NCBI GenBank assembly: GCA_963715255.1
Contig: CAVQRN010000013.1
Location: forward strand, 101,613-165,612
Direction: 5' to 3'
Length of the DNA: 64,000 nucleotides
From: JAHEEL01 sp963715255
GTDB taxonomy: Bacteria; Actinomycetota; Acidimicrobiia; Spongiisociales; UBA5794
This document shows, one piece after another, positions 43,399 to 52,118 of the stretch (within the stretch, counting starts at the first letter, position 1; every line of letters starts with the position of its first letter). The notes beneath the pieces were generated by a model that was not told where the DNA came from, searched no databases, and saw only the letters and a program-made list of their open reading frames with translations. The translations under genes were made by a program, and so were the position numbers.

Positions 43399-43512
43399 CG
43401 CGTACCCAGGGTTTGTGTCCCCGCCCACGGCGCCACGGGCCCGCGGAACGCGCATGGCCCCATTCTGTGGGCTCAGGTCAGCGTATCCGGGGACACAAAC
43501 CCTGGGTACGCG
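43399..43512. repeat. Palindromic repeat with perfect 24-bp inverted ends
   Basis: The left end (43399-43422, cgcgtacccagggtttgtgt plus cccc) is the exact reverse complement of the right end (43489-43512), 66 bp apart. The left 52 bp match the reverse complement of the direct repeats at 13335-13481, including the cggcgcca and gggcccgcggaacg blocks. Looks like a REP/MITE-type element. It lies between the PAC2 stop and the bS22 terminator. Confidence 0.85.
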
Positions 43513-43529
43513 GATCAGCGTTCGAAACG

Positions 43530-43560
43530 ATCACCGCCCACGGTGACCGTGGGCGGTGAT
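43530..43560 (-). terminator. Perfect 15-bp hairpin after the bS22-like gene
   Basis: atcaccgcccacggt and its exact reverse complement flank a single central base, 6 nt after the small ribosomal gene ends on the minus strand. Symmetry lets it also end transcripts from the PAC2 side. No long U-tract is visible. Confidence 0.6.
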
Positions 43561-43566
43561 GCGCAG

Positions 43567-43659
43567 CTACTTCTTCGTCTTGTGCCGATTCGCCTTGATG
43601 CGCTTGCGGTACTTGTGCTTGCTCATCTTCTTCTTGCGCTTCTTGATCAGCGAACCCAT
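43567..43659 (-). CDS. Tiny basic ribosomal protein, bS22/AURKAIP1-COX24 type
   Basis: 30 residues, MGSLIKKRKKKMSKHKYRKR followed by IKANRHKTKK; 16 are Lys or Arg. It matches the actinobacterial small-subunit protein bS22 (mycobacterial form starts MGSVIKKRRKRMSKKKHRK). GAGGT lies upstream as ribosome site and a hairpin follows the stop. The large frame that runs through it on the same strand is an antisense shadow of the amidotransferase gene. Confidence 0.85.
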   Translation of the reverse strand: MGSLIKKRKKKMSKHKYRKRIKANRHKTKK

Positions 43660-43802
43660 GCAGGAGACCTCACTCGGTGTATTTTGGGACCGGTTCCGGC
43701 GGCGGCGAGGCCGGGCCGGAGCCCATAAGGTTCGCGGAGGATAGGCCGCTACGCAAACAGGCGTCACTCTGAGACTCCGTTCATCAGATACACCGACGCC
43801 GG

Positions 43803-43808
43803 TAGAAT
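43803..43808 (+). promoter_or_regulatory. -10 box for the amidotransferase gene
   Basis: TAGAAT ends 7 nt before the ATG at 43816; ttcatc, 17 nt further upstream (43780-43785), is a partial -35 match. This favours 43816 over the in-frame ATG at 43807, which overlaps the box. Confidence 0.55.
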
Positions 43809-43815
43809 GCCCTGG

Positions 43816-44559
43816 ATGCGTCCAGTCGTCGGGGTTACCTCCCAACCGAAGCAAGCAATAAGCGCCTCCGGCAACCTCGATTCGCACGTGATTGGGCACA
43901 CCTATACCGACTCCGTGCTCCGAGCAGGCGGCCTCCCCGTGATCCTTCCGCCGATACCGAACGACGACATCTCTGCGCTCGTCGACCATCTCGATGGCGT
44001 CGTCTTCACCGGCGGCGGAGACATGGAGCCCCGTCGATACGGTGAAGAGCCTCATCGAGAGATCCGCATGACCAATTCCGACCGGGACGAGTTCGAACTC
44101 GCACTCGTCCATGAGGCGAAGCGCCGTCGTCTCCCAGTCCTGGCAATCTGCCGGGGCCTCCAAGTCGTGAACGTCGCCTTCGGTGGCACGCTCATCCAGG
44201 ACATTCCCTCCGCGATCGGTTCGACCGATCACGGCGTCCACGGTGACGCGGCATACGAGGCTCATCAATCGATCACAATCGCCGCAAACTCCCTGATCGC
44301 GAAGGCGACGGGAGCCACCGAGTTGATGGTCAACTCCCTCCACCATCAGGCCGTGAAGGATCTCGCTCCCGGCTTCCATGAGGTTGCCTGGGCCCGCGAC
44401 GGTGTGATCGAAGGGATCCAGCATGAGGACGACGAATGGCCGCTCCTGGCCGTGCAGTGGCATCCCGAATTCCTCGGCGACAACGGTGATGAGGCGTCCC
44501 ACCGCCTGTTCGAGGCATTCGTCGACTCGATCCGGTTCGCTCAGCCAGCCACGAACTAG
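43816..44559 (+). CDS. Class I glutamine amidotransferase, gamma-glutamyl-GABA hydrolase (PuuD) family
   Basis: 247 residues from the preferred ATG. Nucleophile Cys in AICRGLQVVN, oxyanion segment FTGGGDMEPRRYG, and catalytic His/Glu in AVQWHPEF. PuuD-type enzymes hydrolyse gamma-glutamyl amides such as gamma-glutamyl-GABA from putrescine breakdown. No other puu genes are adjacent, so the substrate is open. Confidence 0.89.
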   Translation: MRPVVGVTSQPKQAISASGNLDSHVIGHTYTDSVLRAGGLPVILPPIPNDDISALVDHLDGVVFTGGGDMEPRRYGEEPHREIRMTNSDRDEFELALVHEAKRRRLPVLAICRGLQVVNVAFGGTLIQDIPSAIGSTDHGVHGDAAYEAHQSITIAANSLIAKATGATELMVNSLHHQAVKDLAPGFHEVAWARDGVIEGIQHEDDEWPLLAVQWHPEFLGDNGDEASHRLFEAFVDSIRFAQPATN

Positions 44560-44599
44560 GCGCATCGCCAAGCCACGGTCGGCTGCTGGGAACTCGCTC

Positions 44600-45436
44600 C
44601 TACCGTAGGCCCTCGTGGTCGATCGGAAGGATCCTCACGATGCCCGCGTCGCCAAGCACCGCAGCAAGTGCCTCGACGACCGCGCCCTGGGTCTCTGCGG
44701 TCGCGATCGCGAGGGCTGCCGGGCCTGCGCCGGACCAGGCGGCGTGCAACGCCCCGGCACGTCGCGAGGCCGCGATCATCCGGCCGGTGATCGGAGAGAG
44801 CGGCTCGCGCTGCCGCTCGTGGAACTCGTCCCCCGCTGCGGCCGCGAACGCCTCCGGGTCACCCGTCCGCAGTGCCTCGACGAGCAGAACCGCACGCGAC
44901 ACGTTGCGAGCGGCCGCGGGAAGCGGGATATGCAATGGCACCACTTCCCTGGCTCGCTTCGTCGGCAGCCGCATGTCGGGGATGCCGACGACCGGAACCA
45001 ATCGATCGGTCATCTCTAGTCTGCGAGGTCCGTTCGATCCGACGACCATCAGGCCGCCCCACACCGCAGAAGCGGCATTGTCACCGTGCCCCTCGATGGC
45101 AGCGATGATCTCATATATCTCGCCCCGCACCGGTTCGGCGCCCAGCGCCCGTTGAGCGGCAGCGGCTGCCGCGGTCGTGACCGCTGATGACGAGCCCAGA
45201 CCCCGGGCACGGGGAATGGCGTTTTCCACCGTGAGAGCCATGGGTCTTCCTGCGGCGACCATCACGGCTTCGAAGAGCATGTCGCCTGCGGCAAGCGTGA
45301 CCGGCCCATCGCCGTCGTCGACCGTCATCCGGTCAGCGGGAACGGCGTCGACGACACACCGCAGGTCGAGAGCCAGTCCGAGAACGTCGAATCCCGGTCC
45401 GAGGTTGCCGGACGATGCCGGCGCCGACGCCCTCAT
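44600..45436 (-). CDS. thrB: Homoserine kinase
   Basis: 278 residues, GHMP kinase fold: SSGNLGPGFDVLGLAL at the start, the ATP loop PRARGLGSSSAV and a C-terminal SGAGPAALAIA. Phosphorylates homoserine for threonine synthesis from the asd-lysC product. It overlaps the upstream efflux gene (ATGA). thrA/thrC are not in the window. Confidence 0.92.
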   Translation of the reverse strand: MRASAPASSGNLGPGFDVLGLALDLRCVVDAVPADRMTVDDGDGPVTLAAGDMLFEAVMVAAGRPMALTVENAIPRARGLGSSSAVTTAAAAAAQRALGAEPVRGEIYEIIAAIEGHGDNAASAVWGGLMVVGSNGPRRLEMTDRLVPVVGIPDMRLPTKRAREVVPLHIPLPAAARNVSRAVLLVEALRTGDPEAFAAAAGDEFHERQREPLSPITGRMIAASRRAGALHAAWSGAGPAALAIATAETQGAVVEALAAVLGDAGIVRILPIDHEGLR

Positions 45437-46344
45437 CGATCGACCGGCTCGATGAAGATCCGCGTCGCCGAAGGCACGGTATCGGAGATCTTCTTTTCGA
45501 TCTCGACGATGGCGTGCTCGATGTCGTCCCCGCCGATCCCTTCATCGAAGTCGAGATCCATCGTGATGAGCAGCTCATCGGGCGCTAGTTGCATCGTCAG
45601 TAGCCGATCGACGGTTCGTACTTCTCCCACCGACAACACCGCGGCACGTATCTTCGCCCTCTCCTCACGGGTTGCCGACTCGCCGATCAGAAGAGACTTC
45701 ATCTCAATGGCCAGGAGCCACGCAACAACCGCGAGAAGAGCACCGATGAGCACCGATGCCACCCCGTCCCACACACCGTTCCCCGTCAAAGCTGCCGCGA
45801 TGAGACCGGCCGCGGCGATCAACAGACCGACGATGGCCGCACTGTCCTCGAACAGCACCACGAGCAGGGAAGGATCCTTGGACTCCTTGATCATCTTGCT
45901 GATCGTCCGCCCCGTCCGCTGTGCGTTGAACGCCTTCAGCGCCGGACGCAATGCAACGAGACCTTCGAACAGCGCCGCGACGGCGAGCACTCCGAGCGAG
46001 AACCAGAGCCCTTCCTCTCCGTGCTCGTGGGGACTCCGGATCCTATTGATGCCGGTAGCGACCGATAGGGCAGAGCCGCCGACGAACAGGAAGACCGCCA
46101 CCATGAAACTCCAGAAGTAGAGCTCCTTGCCGCTCCCATACGGGTGCTGCACGCTGGCGTCGTATCTCGACGCGGCGTGTCCCCGCAGCAAGAACAGCTG
46201 GTTCCCGGAGTCCGCGAGCGAGTGGATGCCTTCGGAGAGCATGGCGCTGCTGCCCGAGATTGCGGCGGCGATGAATTTCGTGACGGCGATCCCGACGTTG
46301 GCCACGAGCGCCAGGATCACGAGTCGTTTGGATTCCGCAGCCAT
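45433..46344 (-). CDS. Cation diffusion facilitator family metal transporter
   Basis: 303 residues, six membrane segments (~7-225) and a cytoplasmic ferredoxin-like C terminus. TM2 has SEGIHSLADSGNQ, TM5 has FEDSAAIVG; the binding site therefore uses His/Asp in positions typical of Zn/Fe/Mn members. The family exports divalent metals by proton exchange. TACCCT ends 7 nt before the ATG. Confidence 0.9.
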   Translation of the reverse strand: MAAESKRLVILALVANVGIAVTKFIAAAISGSSAMLSEGIHSLADSGNQLFLLRGHAASRYDASVQHPYGSGKELYFWSFMVAVFLFVGGSALSVATGINRIRSPHEHGEEGLWFSLGVLAVAALFEGLVALRPALKAFNAQRTGRTISKMIKESKDPSLLVVLFEDSAAIVGLLIAAAGLIAAALTGNGVWDGVASVLIGALLAVVAWLLAIEMKSLLIGESATREERAKIRAAVLSVGEVRTVDRLLTMQLAPDELLITMDLDFDEGIGGDDIEHAIVEIEKKISDTVPSATRIFIEPVDR

Positions 46345-46351
46345 CGCGGGG

Positions 46352-46357
46352 AGGGTA
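46352..46357 (-). promoter_or_regulatory. Leaderless -10 box for the cation efflux gene
   Basis: TACCCT on the minus strand ends 7 nt before the ATG at 46344. Confidence 0.42.
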
Positions 46358-46401
46358 GCGTCGCGACCGTTCGGGATTGATCCCGATCGCCCAACGGTGC
46401 C

Positions 46402-47643
46402 TCAGTCCTGTGTCATGATACGAGAGAGGCCTTCGGCGAACGCCGAACGGTTCCCGAGAAGGTCGGAGCCCGGTCCGATGGCGTCCGATCCGAACCGATC
46501 ACGCAGATCGTCGACGGCGGCATCGAGGGCTTGAAGATCAAGCTCCCGTGGGCTCCCGCCGATGAGATCGTCCGCGAACAGTGGGAGTTCGAGTTGCAGC
46601 GGCGAGGTAGGCACCAGATTCGACATCGAGATACCGAGGAGACTGAGGCCCCGATCCGGGAACTCGTCAAGCACACCGTCGGTGAGATCGAGCGCTGTGC
46701 GGTAGAGAACTGCACTCGATGCACTGGCGGTCCGCATCGTCGTTGATCGGGTGACGGACTCGAGATCAGGGAACCGGGCGCGAAGGGTGATGGTGCGTCC
46801 AGCGCGTCCCTTCCGGCGCAGTCGAGTTCCGATCCGTGAGGACAGCCGCGCAAGCACACCACGCAGGAAGTCGCGGTCTCGGTGCTCACCGCCGAACGCC
46901 CGCTGGGCTCCGACCGACGACGCACGGCGCCCGAGAACAACACCTCTCGGATCGCGATTCCATGCAAGGGCGCGAAGATGACGCGCCCGGTACTGCCCGA
47001 CCCGGGATGCGAGCAGCGTCGTCGGCGTGCGGGCGAGATCACCGATCCGGGTGATGCCAAGGGCACCGAGTTGCCCGAGCGTGACCGGACCAACACCCCA
47101 CAAGTGGTCTACGGAGAGTGGGTGCAGGAATTCGAGTTCTGTGCCCGGCGTCACGATCAGCGATCCGTCGGGCTTCGCAACCCGGCTGGCGATCTTCGCA
47201 AGGAACTTCGTCCGGGCTCCCCCGACCGAGATCGGGAGTCCGGTCTCTGCTCGCACACGCTCGCGAATCAGGTCTGCGATTCGAGCTGGAGGCCCGAACA
47301 GATGGCCTGCGCCGGATACGTCCAGGAACGCCTCGTCGATCGAGACGGGTTCAACGAGCGGGGTGAAGTCCCGGAACACGTCGAAGACCCGGTCGCTGTA
47401 CCGGACGAAGTCGCCGAAGTTCCCGTCGACCACGACGAGACGTGGACATCTGCGACGGGCCTCTCCGATGCGCATGGCGCCTGCGACCCCCATCGCCCGT
47501 GCCTCGTAGGTCGCGGAGAGCACGACCCCGCCGCCCACGGCGACCGGCTTTCCGATCAGGTCGGGTCGTTGTAGGAGAACGACCGACGCGTAGAACGCGT
47601 CGAGGTCTGCATGGAGGATGTTCGGCCCGCCGTCGGATCCCAT
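46402..47643 (-). CDS. dinB: DNA polymerase IV (Y family)
   Basis: 413 residues. Palm motifs HADLDAFYASV and SIDEAFLDVSG carry the three metal-binding acids; the thumb helix-hairpin-helix is LWGVGPVTLGQLGALG; a little-finger domain follows. QLELPLF near residue 350 fits the beta-clamp-binding peptide. Translesion polymerase. No LexA box was recognised upstream. Confidence 0.94.
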   Translation of the reverse strand: MGSDGGPNILHADLDAFYASVVLLQRPDLIGKPVAVGGGVVLSATYEARAMGVAGAMRIGEARRRCPRLVVVDGNFGDFVRYSDRVFDVFRDFTPLVEPVSIDEAFLDVSGAGHLFGPPARIADLIRERVRAETGLPISVGGARTKFLAKIASRVAKPDGSLIVTPGTELEFLHPLSVDHLWGVGPVTLGQLGALGITRIGDLARTPTTLLASRVGQYRARHLRALAWNRDPRGVVLGRRASSVGAQRAFGGEHRDRDFLRGVLARLSSRIGTRLRRKGRAGRTITLRARFPDLESVTRSTTMRTASASSAVLYRTALDLTDGVLDEFPDRGLSLLGISMSNLVPTSPLQLELPLFADDLIGGSPRELDLQALDAAVDDLRDRFGSDAIGPGSDLLGNRSAFAEGLSRIMTQD

Positions 47644-47751
47644 GGCGACATCGTGTCACCGGCCTGTGACAGGATCGGAACACGACTGCCCCAATCGACG
47701 CAACCGAGAGCGGAAACACGTGCTGCCACCGCTCGCCTCACGACCGGCGCC

Positions 47752-48693
47752 TCAGACCTTGACCAGTTCTCGGGTCGGTGTTTCGTCCGTACGCCGAACG
47801 GTCTGAGCTAGGGGAATCGGCATGCCGGCGGACGGCCGTTCGGATCGACGGATCAGCCATATCGCAGACGCAAACGCTGCGGCGAGTCCTGCGACAATGA
47901 GGAACACGTGAAGATTGCTCCCGAGGAGAATCGACCCGCTGCTCCGAAGCGGGGATCGGCCGCCATCGGGGTCGAGAGCCCATCCACCGAGCCGGAAGAA
48001 CGCTGCGAACGACAGGGCGGAGAAAGAGACTCGCGTTGCCAGCGATCGGACCATGCCCAACCGGTCCTCGGCAAGGGCCACCGCCACGATTCCCGCCACG
48101 GAGAGCATGACGGCAGTGAAGACCACCCCTCGAGTGAGAATTGCCCTCGCCTGCTCGGTAACGACACCAACCGAAACGGCCTCGCCTATGTCGAGCACAA
48201 CGGGATCGAGTCCTTCGACCGCCGCCTCTACCGAGCCGTCCGAAACGTCAATCCCCTGCTGTCCGAGCTCGGAAACGACCTCGGGGACGAGCGGCGTGAG
48301 CGCAGCGGCGACGTCGATACTGGGCTCGGCTCCCGGTGGAGCGATCAATGCACCAACGACATCGTCGATGAGTGCGTCGACGGCACCCGCGACCGCTGGA
48401 CGATCGCGCACCCCGTCGAGAACCCTCTCAGACTCAGCGTCGGTGATCCCGGTGGTCGCGGCAAGTCCATCGCCGATCCAGCCGTACACGCGCTCGGTGA
48501 CAAGGTCCGCAGAGAGTGCGGCCTCGGTGGATCGGGCGATCGCATCATTGTCAACGGTGACGGCACGTCCCCACAAGCCGACGAGCAGAAGGGTCGTCGC
48601 GAGGCCGAACACCCAGAGCACCCACGGAAGGCTGATCCTGCGAGCAACGAGCGACCGGCTCGGAAGTGGGCTCGACTCGGGTTGATAGTCCAT
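47752..48693 (-). CDS. Membrane protein with a large extracytoplasmic domain, unknown function
   Basis: 313 residues from the ATG at 48691-48693, with a GGGGAG ribosome site. One TM at ~24-44, an extracytoplasmic region (~45-185) rich in Asp, Val and Ala, then three TM segments (~188-208, 219-238, 252-275) and a basic tail. The outer region contains TPLVPEVVSELGQQG and resembles DUF4349-like or polymer-scaffold loops only vaguely. No family assigned. Confidence 0.65.
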   Translation of the reverse strand: MDYQPESSPLPSRSLVARRISLPWVLWVFGLATTLLLVGLWGRAVTVDNDAIARSTEAALSADLVTERVYGWIGDGLAATTGITDAESERVLDGVRDRPAVAGAVDALIDDVVGALIAPPGAEPSIDVAAALTPLVPEVVSELGQQGIDVSDGSVEAAVEGLDPVVLDIGEAVSVGVVTEQARAILTRGVVFTAVMLSVAGIVAVALAEDRLGMVRSLATRVSFSALSFAAFFRLGGWALDPDGGRSPLRSSGSILLGSNLHVFLIVAGLAAAFASAIWLIRRSERPSAGMPIPLAQTVRRTDETPTRELVKV

Positions 48694-48774
48694 GAGAAAC
48701 TCCCCCCGGATCGAACACGGGGACCCGCCGTCAGGGTATCGAGAATCAGAAGTAGCCCAACGCTCTGGGCCCGC

Positions 48775-48780
48775 TAGCGT
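48775..48780 (+). promoter_or_regulatory. Leaderless -10 box for the 74-residue protein
   Basis: TAGCGT ends 7 nt before the GTG at 48788. Confidence 0.42.
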
Positions 48781-48787
48781 CCCGGGC

Positions 48788-49012
48788 GTGAACGACGTCG
48801 ATATCGTCGAGATTCTCGACCTGAACCGCCTGCTGGTGCTGATGGTGCTTGCGATCGGCTTGTCGATGCTCGCCGGGAACGGCTTCGCGGTCTGGCAGCA
48901 TCGCAAGGGCAACAAACCGGAGGGCGAGGCGGGGGAGTTCAGACCGGCACGAGCGTATTGGCTCATCGGCGTCGGTCTCCTCATGACGATCTGGGGCCTC
49001 GCCTCCTTCTAG
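48788..49012 (+). CDS. Small two-segment membrane protein
   Basis: 74 residues. TM1 (~13-34, LLVLMVLAIGLSMLAGNGFAV) and TM2 (~57-73) are joined by a charged loop (WQHRKGNKPEGEAGEF). The -10 box supports this GTG over longer in-frame starts. Function unknown. Confidence 0.6.
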   Translation: MNDVDIVEILDLNRLLVLMVLAIGLSMLAGNGFAVWQHRKGNKPEGEAGEFRPARAYWLIGVGLLMTIWGLASF

Positions 49013-49050
49013 CCGCAGACCGGCCGACACCGCTACCATCATCTCCGCTC

Positions 49051-49121
49051 GCGGGTGTAGTTCAATGGCAGAACATCAGCTTCCCAAGCTGAATACGGGA
49101 GTTCGATTCTCCTCACCCGCT
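49051..49121 (+). tRNA. tRNA-Gly (CCC)
   Basis: 71-nt cloverleaf: acceptor GCGGGTG/CACCCGC, anticodon stem TCAGC/GCTGA around TTCCCAA (anticodon CCC), T-loop TTCGATT. Discriminator T, as usual for bacterial tRNA-Gly. CCA not fully encoded. Confidence 0.96.
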
Positions 49122-49219
49122 CCGAACGCATCGCCCGTTCAGAAGCCTGGTCACCCACTTCGGATCCGGACTCGCTTCGCCATGACTCCATAGTCGGCCA
49201 GAGACACCAATACTGCCGT

Positions 49220-50014
49220 ATGGCCACGATCATTGCCCACAGAGGGGCACGGAGCCTCGCACCGGAGAACACGCTCGCCGCGGCCCGAAGAGCACATGCG
49301 GTCGGCGCCGATCTGTGGGAAACCGACGTCGCGGTCACCGCAGACAATCGACTCGTTCTGATGCACGACGATGCGATGATGCGGACAACCGACGTCGCCG
49401 ACAAGTTCCCGGACCGCGTCCCAGCACCATTCTCGACCTACACCCTCGCCGAGATACGATCACTCGACGCCGGGTCCTGGTTCGAGCGCGATGACCCATT
49501 CGGACAGATCGCAGCCGGTGCCATCGAGCGCAGCGATCTGTCGGCCTACGTCGGCGAGAAGGTCCCAACGCTTCGTGAAGCCTTCGAACTGACACTCGAA
49601 TTGGACTGGTTCCTCAACCTCGAACTCAAGGCCCAGCCCACGCCCAAGGATGCCTTCGATGTGGTCGGCGCCGTCCTCTCGCTGGCACAAGAGGTGGGGA
49701 TCGGACCCGATCATCTCCTGTTCTCGTCGGCCCGGCACCCATGGCTGAAGGCGGTGAAGCAATGCAGGCCCGATTTCGAAGTCCAGGCCATTCTGGGCCT
49801 CTTCCCCGATGACCCCGTCGACTTCAGCGACCCGTTCTTCGACACGTTCAATCCTCGAATCACGCGTCTCTCGATCGAACAGATCGGGGAGCAGCTCGGC
49901 CTTGGGACCAAGCTCAACCCCTACACTGTCAACGATCACGAAACCATCTCACGGCTCGTCGAGATCGGCATCACGGGTCTCATCACCGACTTCCCGCAGC
50001 GAGGAACACGATGA
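49220..50014 (+). CDS. Glycerophosphodiester phosphodiesterase
   Basis: 264 residues. GDPD hallmarks AHRGARSLAPENT (His/Arg/Glu), ETDVAVTADNRLVLMHDD and FLNLELKAQ, ending in the TVNDHETISRLVEIG and GLITDFP helix-strand. It releases glycerol 3-phosphate from deacylated phospholipids. Its stop overlaps the next ATG (ATGA). Confidence 0.93.
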   Translation: MATIIAHRGARSLAPENTLAAARRAHAVGADLWETDVAVTADNRLVLMHDDAMMRTTDVADKFPDRVPAPFSTYTLAEIRSLDAGSWFERDDPFGQIAAGAIERSDLSAYVGEKVPTLREAFELTLELDWFLNLELKAQPTPKDAFDVVGAVLSLAQEVGIGPDHLLFSSARHPWLKAVKQCRPDFEVQAILGLFPDDPVDFSDPFFDTFNPRITRLSIEQIGEQLGLGTKLNPYTVNDHETISRLVEIGITGLITDFPQRGTR

Positions 50015-50883
50015 CGACTGCACCCACCACCTTGGCACCGCACCGGTTCTGTATCGTCAACTGCTATCCAGCGGCCAGCCGAGAGAACTTCGACCGTTCG
50101 GACGTCGGTCACCCCCACGATCTGTTCAAGGACTTCCTACGCCGAGAAGCCCCCAACGCAACCACCGAGATCGTCTACGTAGCTGACCCGGACTTCACGC
50201 TGCCACCCGGCACCTCCATCGACGACTTCGATGGATTCATTTGGACGGGATCGGATCTCACCGTCTATCACACGGATGACCCCCGGGTCATCGCGCAGAT
50301 CTTCTTCGCGGGAGCCCTCATGCAAGAAGGCGCGGCCAGTTGGGGGAGCTGCTGGGGTATCCAGCTGGCTTCACTGGTGGCCGGAGGCGAGGTAGCCGTG
50401 AACCCTCGCGGCCGCGAGTGGGGCATCGCTCGCGACATCCAGCTGACCGATGCCGGTCGAATCTCGCCGATGCTGGCGGGAAAGCCGGCGGTATTCGATG
50501 GCTTCATCATGCATCTGGATGAGGTCACGCGCCTGCCCGAAGGCACACCACTGCTTGCCACCAACACCCACACACCTATCCAGGCCGCCGTCATCGAAGA
50601 GGGTGCCGCGTCGTTCTGGAGCACCCAATACCATCCCGAGTACAACCTGTACGAAATGGCGCGTCTGATCGCGGCGAGAGGCGCAGCGCTGGTGCGGGAA
50701 GGCCTGTTCCCCGACGAAGCAGCCGTCGCGACCTATGCAGCCAAGATGATGGAGCTCTCCGCCAACCCGGATTCGACAGAACTGCGAGAGGAACTCGACG
50801 TCGGCGACGACATCATCGACCCGCAGATCCGGGAACTCGAGTTGCGCAACTGGCTACGGTTCATCGACTCACGGGCGGGGTAG
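50011..50883 (+). CDS. Class I glutamine amidotransferase domain protein
   Basis: 290 residues. Nucleophile Cys in WGSCWGIQLAS and catalytic His-Glu in TQYHPEY. The acceptor module is missing, so it is a stand-alone GATase-like hydrolase of the GuaA/YfeJ kind. The C-terminal ~60 residues are a charged helical extension. Coupled to the GDPD gene; substrate unknown. Confidence 0.82.
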   Translation: MTTAPTTLAPHRFCIVNCYPAASRENFDRSDVGHPHDLFKDFLRREAPNATTEIVYVADPDFTLPPGTSIDDFDGFIWTGSDLTVYHTDDPRVIAQIFFAGALMQEGAASWGSCWGIQLASLVAGGEVAVNPRGREWGIARDIQLTDAGRISPMLAGKPAVFDGFIMHLDEVTRLPEGTPLLATNTHTPIQAAVIEEGAASFWSTQYHPEYNLYEMARLIAARGAALVREGLFPDEAAVATYAAKMMELSANPDSTELREELDVGDDIIDPQIRELELRNWLRFIDSRAG

Positions 50884-50928
50884 CGAGACCGGTCGGCAGC
50901 GACGAATCGACGGCACACCGGCCCCAAC

Positions 50929-50934
50929 TAATAT
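50929..50934 (+). promoter_or_regulatory. Leaderless -10 box for dcd
   Basis: TAATAT, the closest to consensus in the window, ends 7 nt before the ATG at 50942. Confidence 0.55.
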
Positions 50935-50941
50935 CAGCGTC

Positions 50942-51520
50942 ATGATCTTCTCCGATCGAACGATCATCGAGGCCATCGAGACCGGTCGCGTCTCGATCGA
51001 TCCGTTCGATCGTGCCCTCGTTCAACCGTCGAGCGTCGACGTTCGCTGCGATCACCGCTTCCGGGTCTTCGAGAACCACCGGTACCCGCTCATCGACCCG
51101 AAGGAATTGCAGCCCGACCTCACCACCGAGGTCGAAGCGAGCGCGGGCCATCCTTTCATCCTCCACCCCGGCGAGTTCGTGCTCGGAACGACACTCGAGA
51201 CGATTCGCCTCGGCGACGACATCGTTGCTCGGCTCGAAGGCAAGTCGTCGCTTGGTCGTCTCGGTCTCCTCATCCACTCGACCGCGGGCTTCATCGACCC
51301 GGGATTCAACGGGCAGGTGACGCTCGAACTCTCGAACGTCGCAAATCTGCCAATCGCCATCTATCCCGAAATGAAGATCGGCCAGATCAGCTTCTACCAG
51401 ATGACCACCGCCGCCGAACACCCGTACGGTTCGTCCGCACTTGGCTCCAAGTATCAGGGCCAAACCGGTCCGACGGCAAGCCGCATGCATCGCGACTTCC
51501 AAAGGAGAGACAATGGCTAG
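50942..51520 (+). CDS. dcd: dCTP deaminase
   Basis: 192 residues, normal length. Marks: ALVQPSSVDVRC, LEGKSSLGRLGLLIHSTAGF with the catalytic Glu region, and GSKYQGQTGPTASR at the end. Forms dUTP, or dUMP in the bifunctional actinobacterial type, for thymidylate synthesis. The 3' end overlaps the next gene by 8 nt. Confidence 0.93.
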   Translation: MIFSDRTIIEAIETGRVSIDPFDRALVQPSSVDVRCDHRFRVFENHRYPLIDPKELQPDLTTEVEASAGHPFILHPGEFVLGTTLETIRLGDDIVARLEGKSSLGRLGLLIHSTAGFIDPGFNGQVTLELSNVANLPIAIYPEMKIGQISFYQMTTAAEHPYGSSALGSKYQGQTGPTASRMHRDFQRRDNG

Positions 51521-51875
51521 ACCGGCGGTGGCGCGCGTTGCGTCGATCATGCTCGACTGCAACGATCTTGACGCGATGGTGTCGTTTTGGGGGAGGATCC
51601 TCGACGTCAAGGAGAAGAATCGCTTCCCCGGCTACGTGTGGATGACCCGCATCTCACGCGGCGGCCCTGCGCTCGCCTTCCAGCAGGTCTCTGAGAAGAA
51701 GGCGGCGAAGAATCGCCTCCATCTCGATCTCAGCACCGTCGATCCCGAGTTGCTGATCTCGCACATCGAGGAGCTTGGGGGGGAGCGACGTCACGATCAT
51801 GACATCGCCGGCTTCCACTGGACCGTCTGTGCCGACCCCGAGGGCAACGAGTTCTGCGTCACAAAGAGCGAATAG
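51513..51875 (+). CDS. VOC (glyoxalase-fold) family protein
   Basis: 120 residues with AAAGGAG ribosome site inside dcd. Typical marks: VASIMLDCNDLDAMVSFWG at the start and VCADPEGNEFCVT at the end, with RLHLDLS in the middle. The class includes glyoxalases, dioxygenases and resistance proteins; the substrate is not predictable. Confidence 0.85.
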   Translation: MARPAVARVASIMLDCNDLDAMVSFWGRILDVKEKNRFPGYVWMTRISRGGPALAFQQVSEKKAAKNRLHLDLSTVDPELLISHIEELGGERRHDHDIAGFHWTVCADPEGNEFCVTKSE

Positions 51876-52118
51876 GGGCCCGGCAGGCATGTGCTGCGAG
51901 CGGATCGGGTGAGTCCTCGTCATCCCCGCGGCGATGAGACCAGGCCAGGGTCCATTTCGAAGTGCACAGCAGGGTCCTGAGCCGGAGCCGAATTGGGCTC
52001 TCCACCGTCAGAGCGCCTCGTCGACGATCATTCTTTGCTCGACCCCCATCAGCACGATTCCCATACATCCGGTAACCCGGGAGGATTCGCCTCGACGATG
52101 CGTCGCCAGGCGTCGCGT

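Noticed and set aside
50861..51610. 249-codon minus-strand frame
   Set aside because: Antisense to dcd and the VOC gene, both with clear family motifs.
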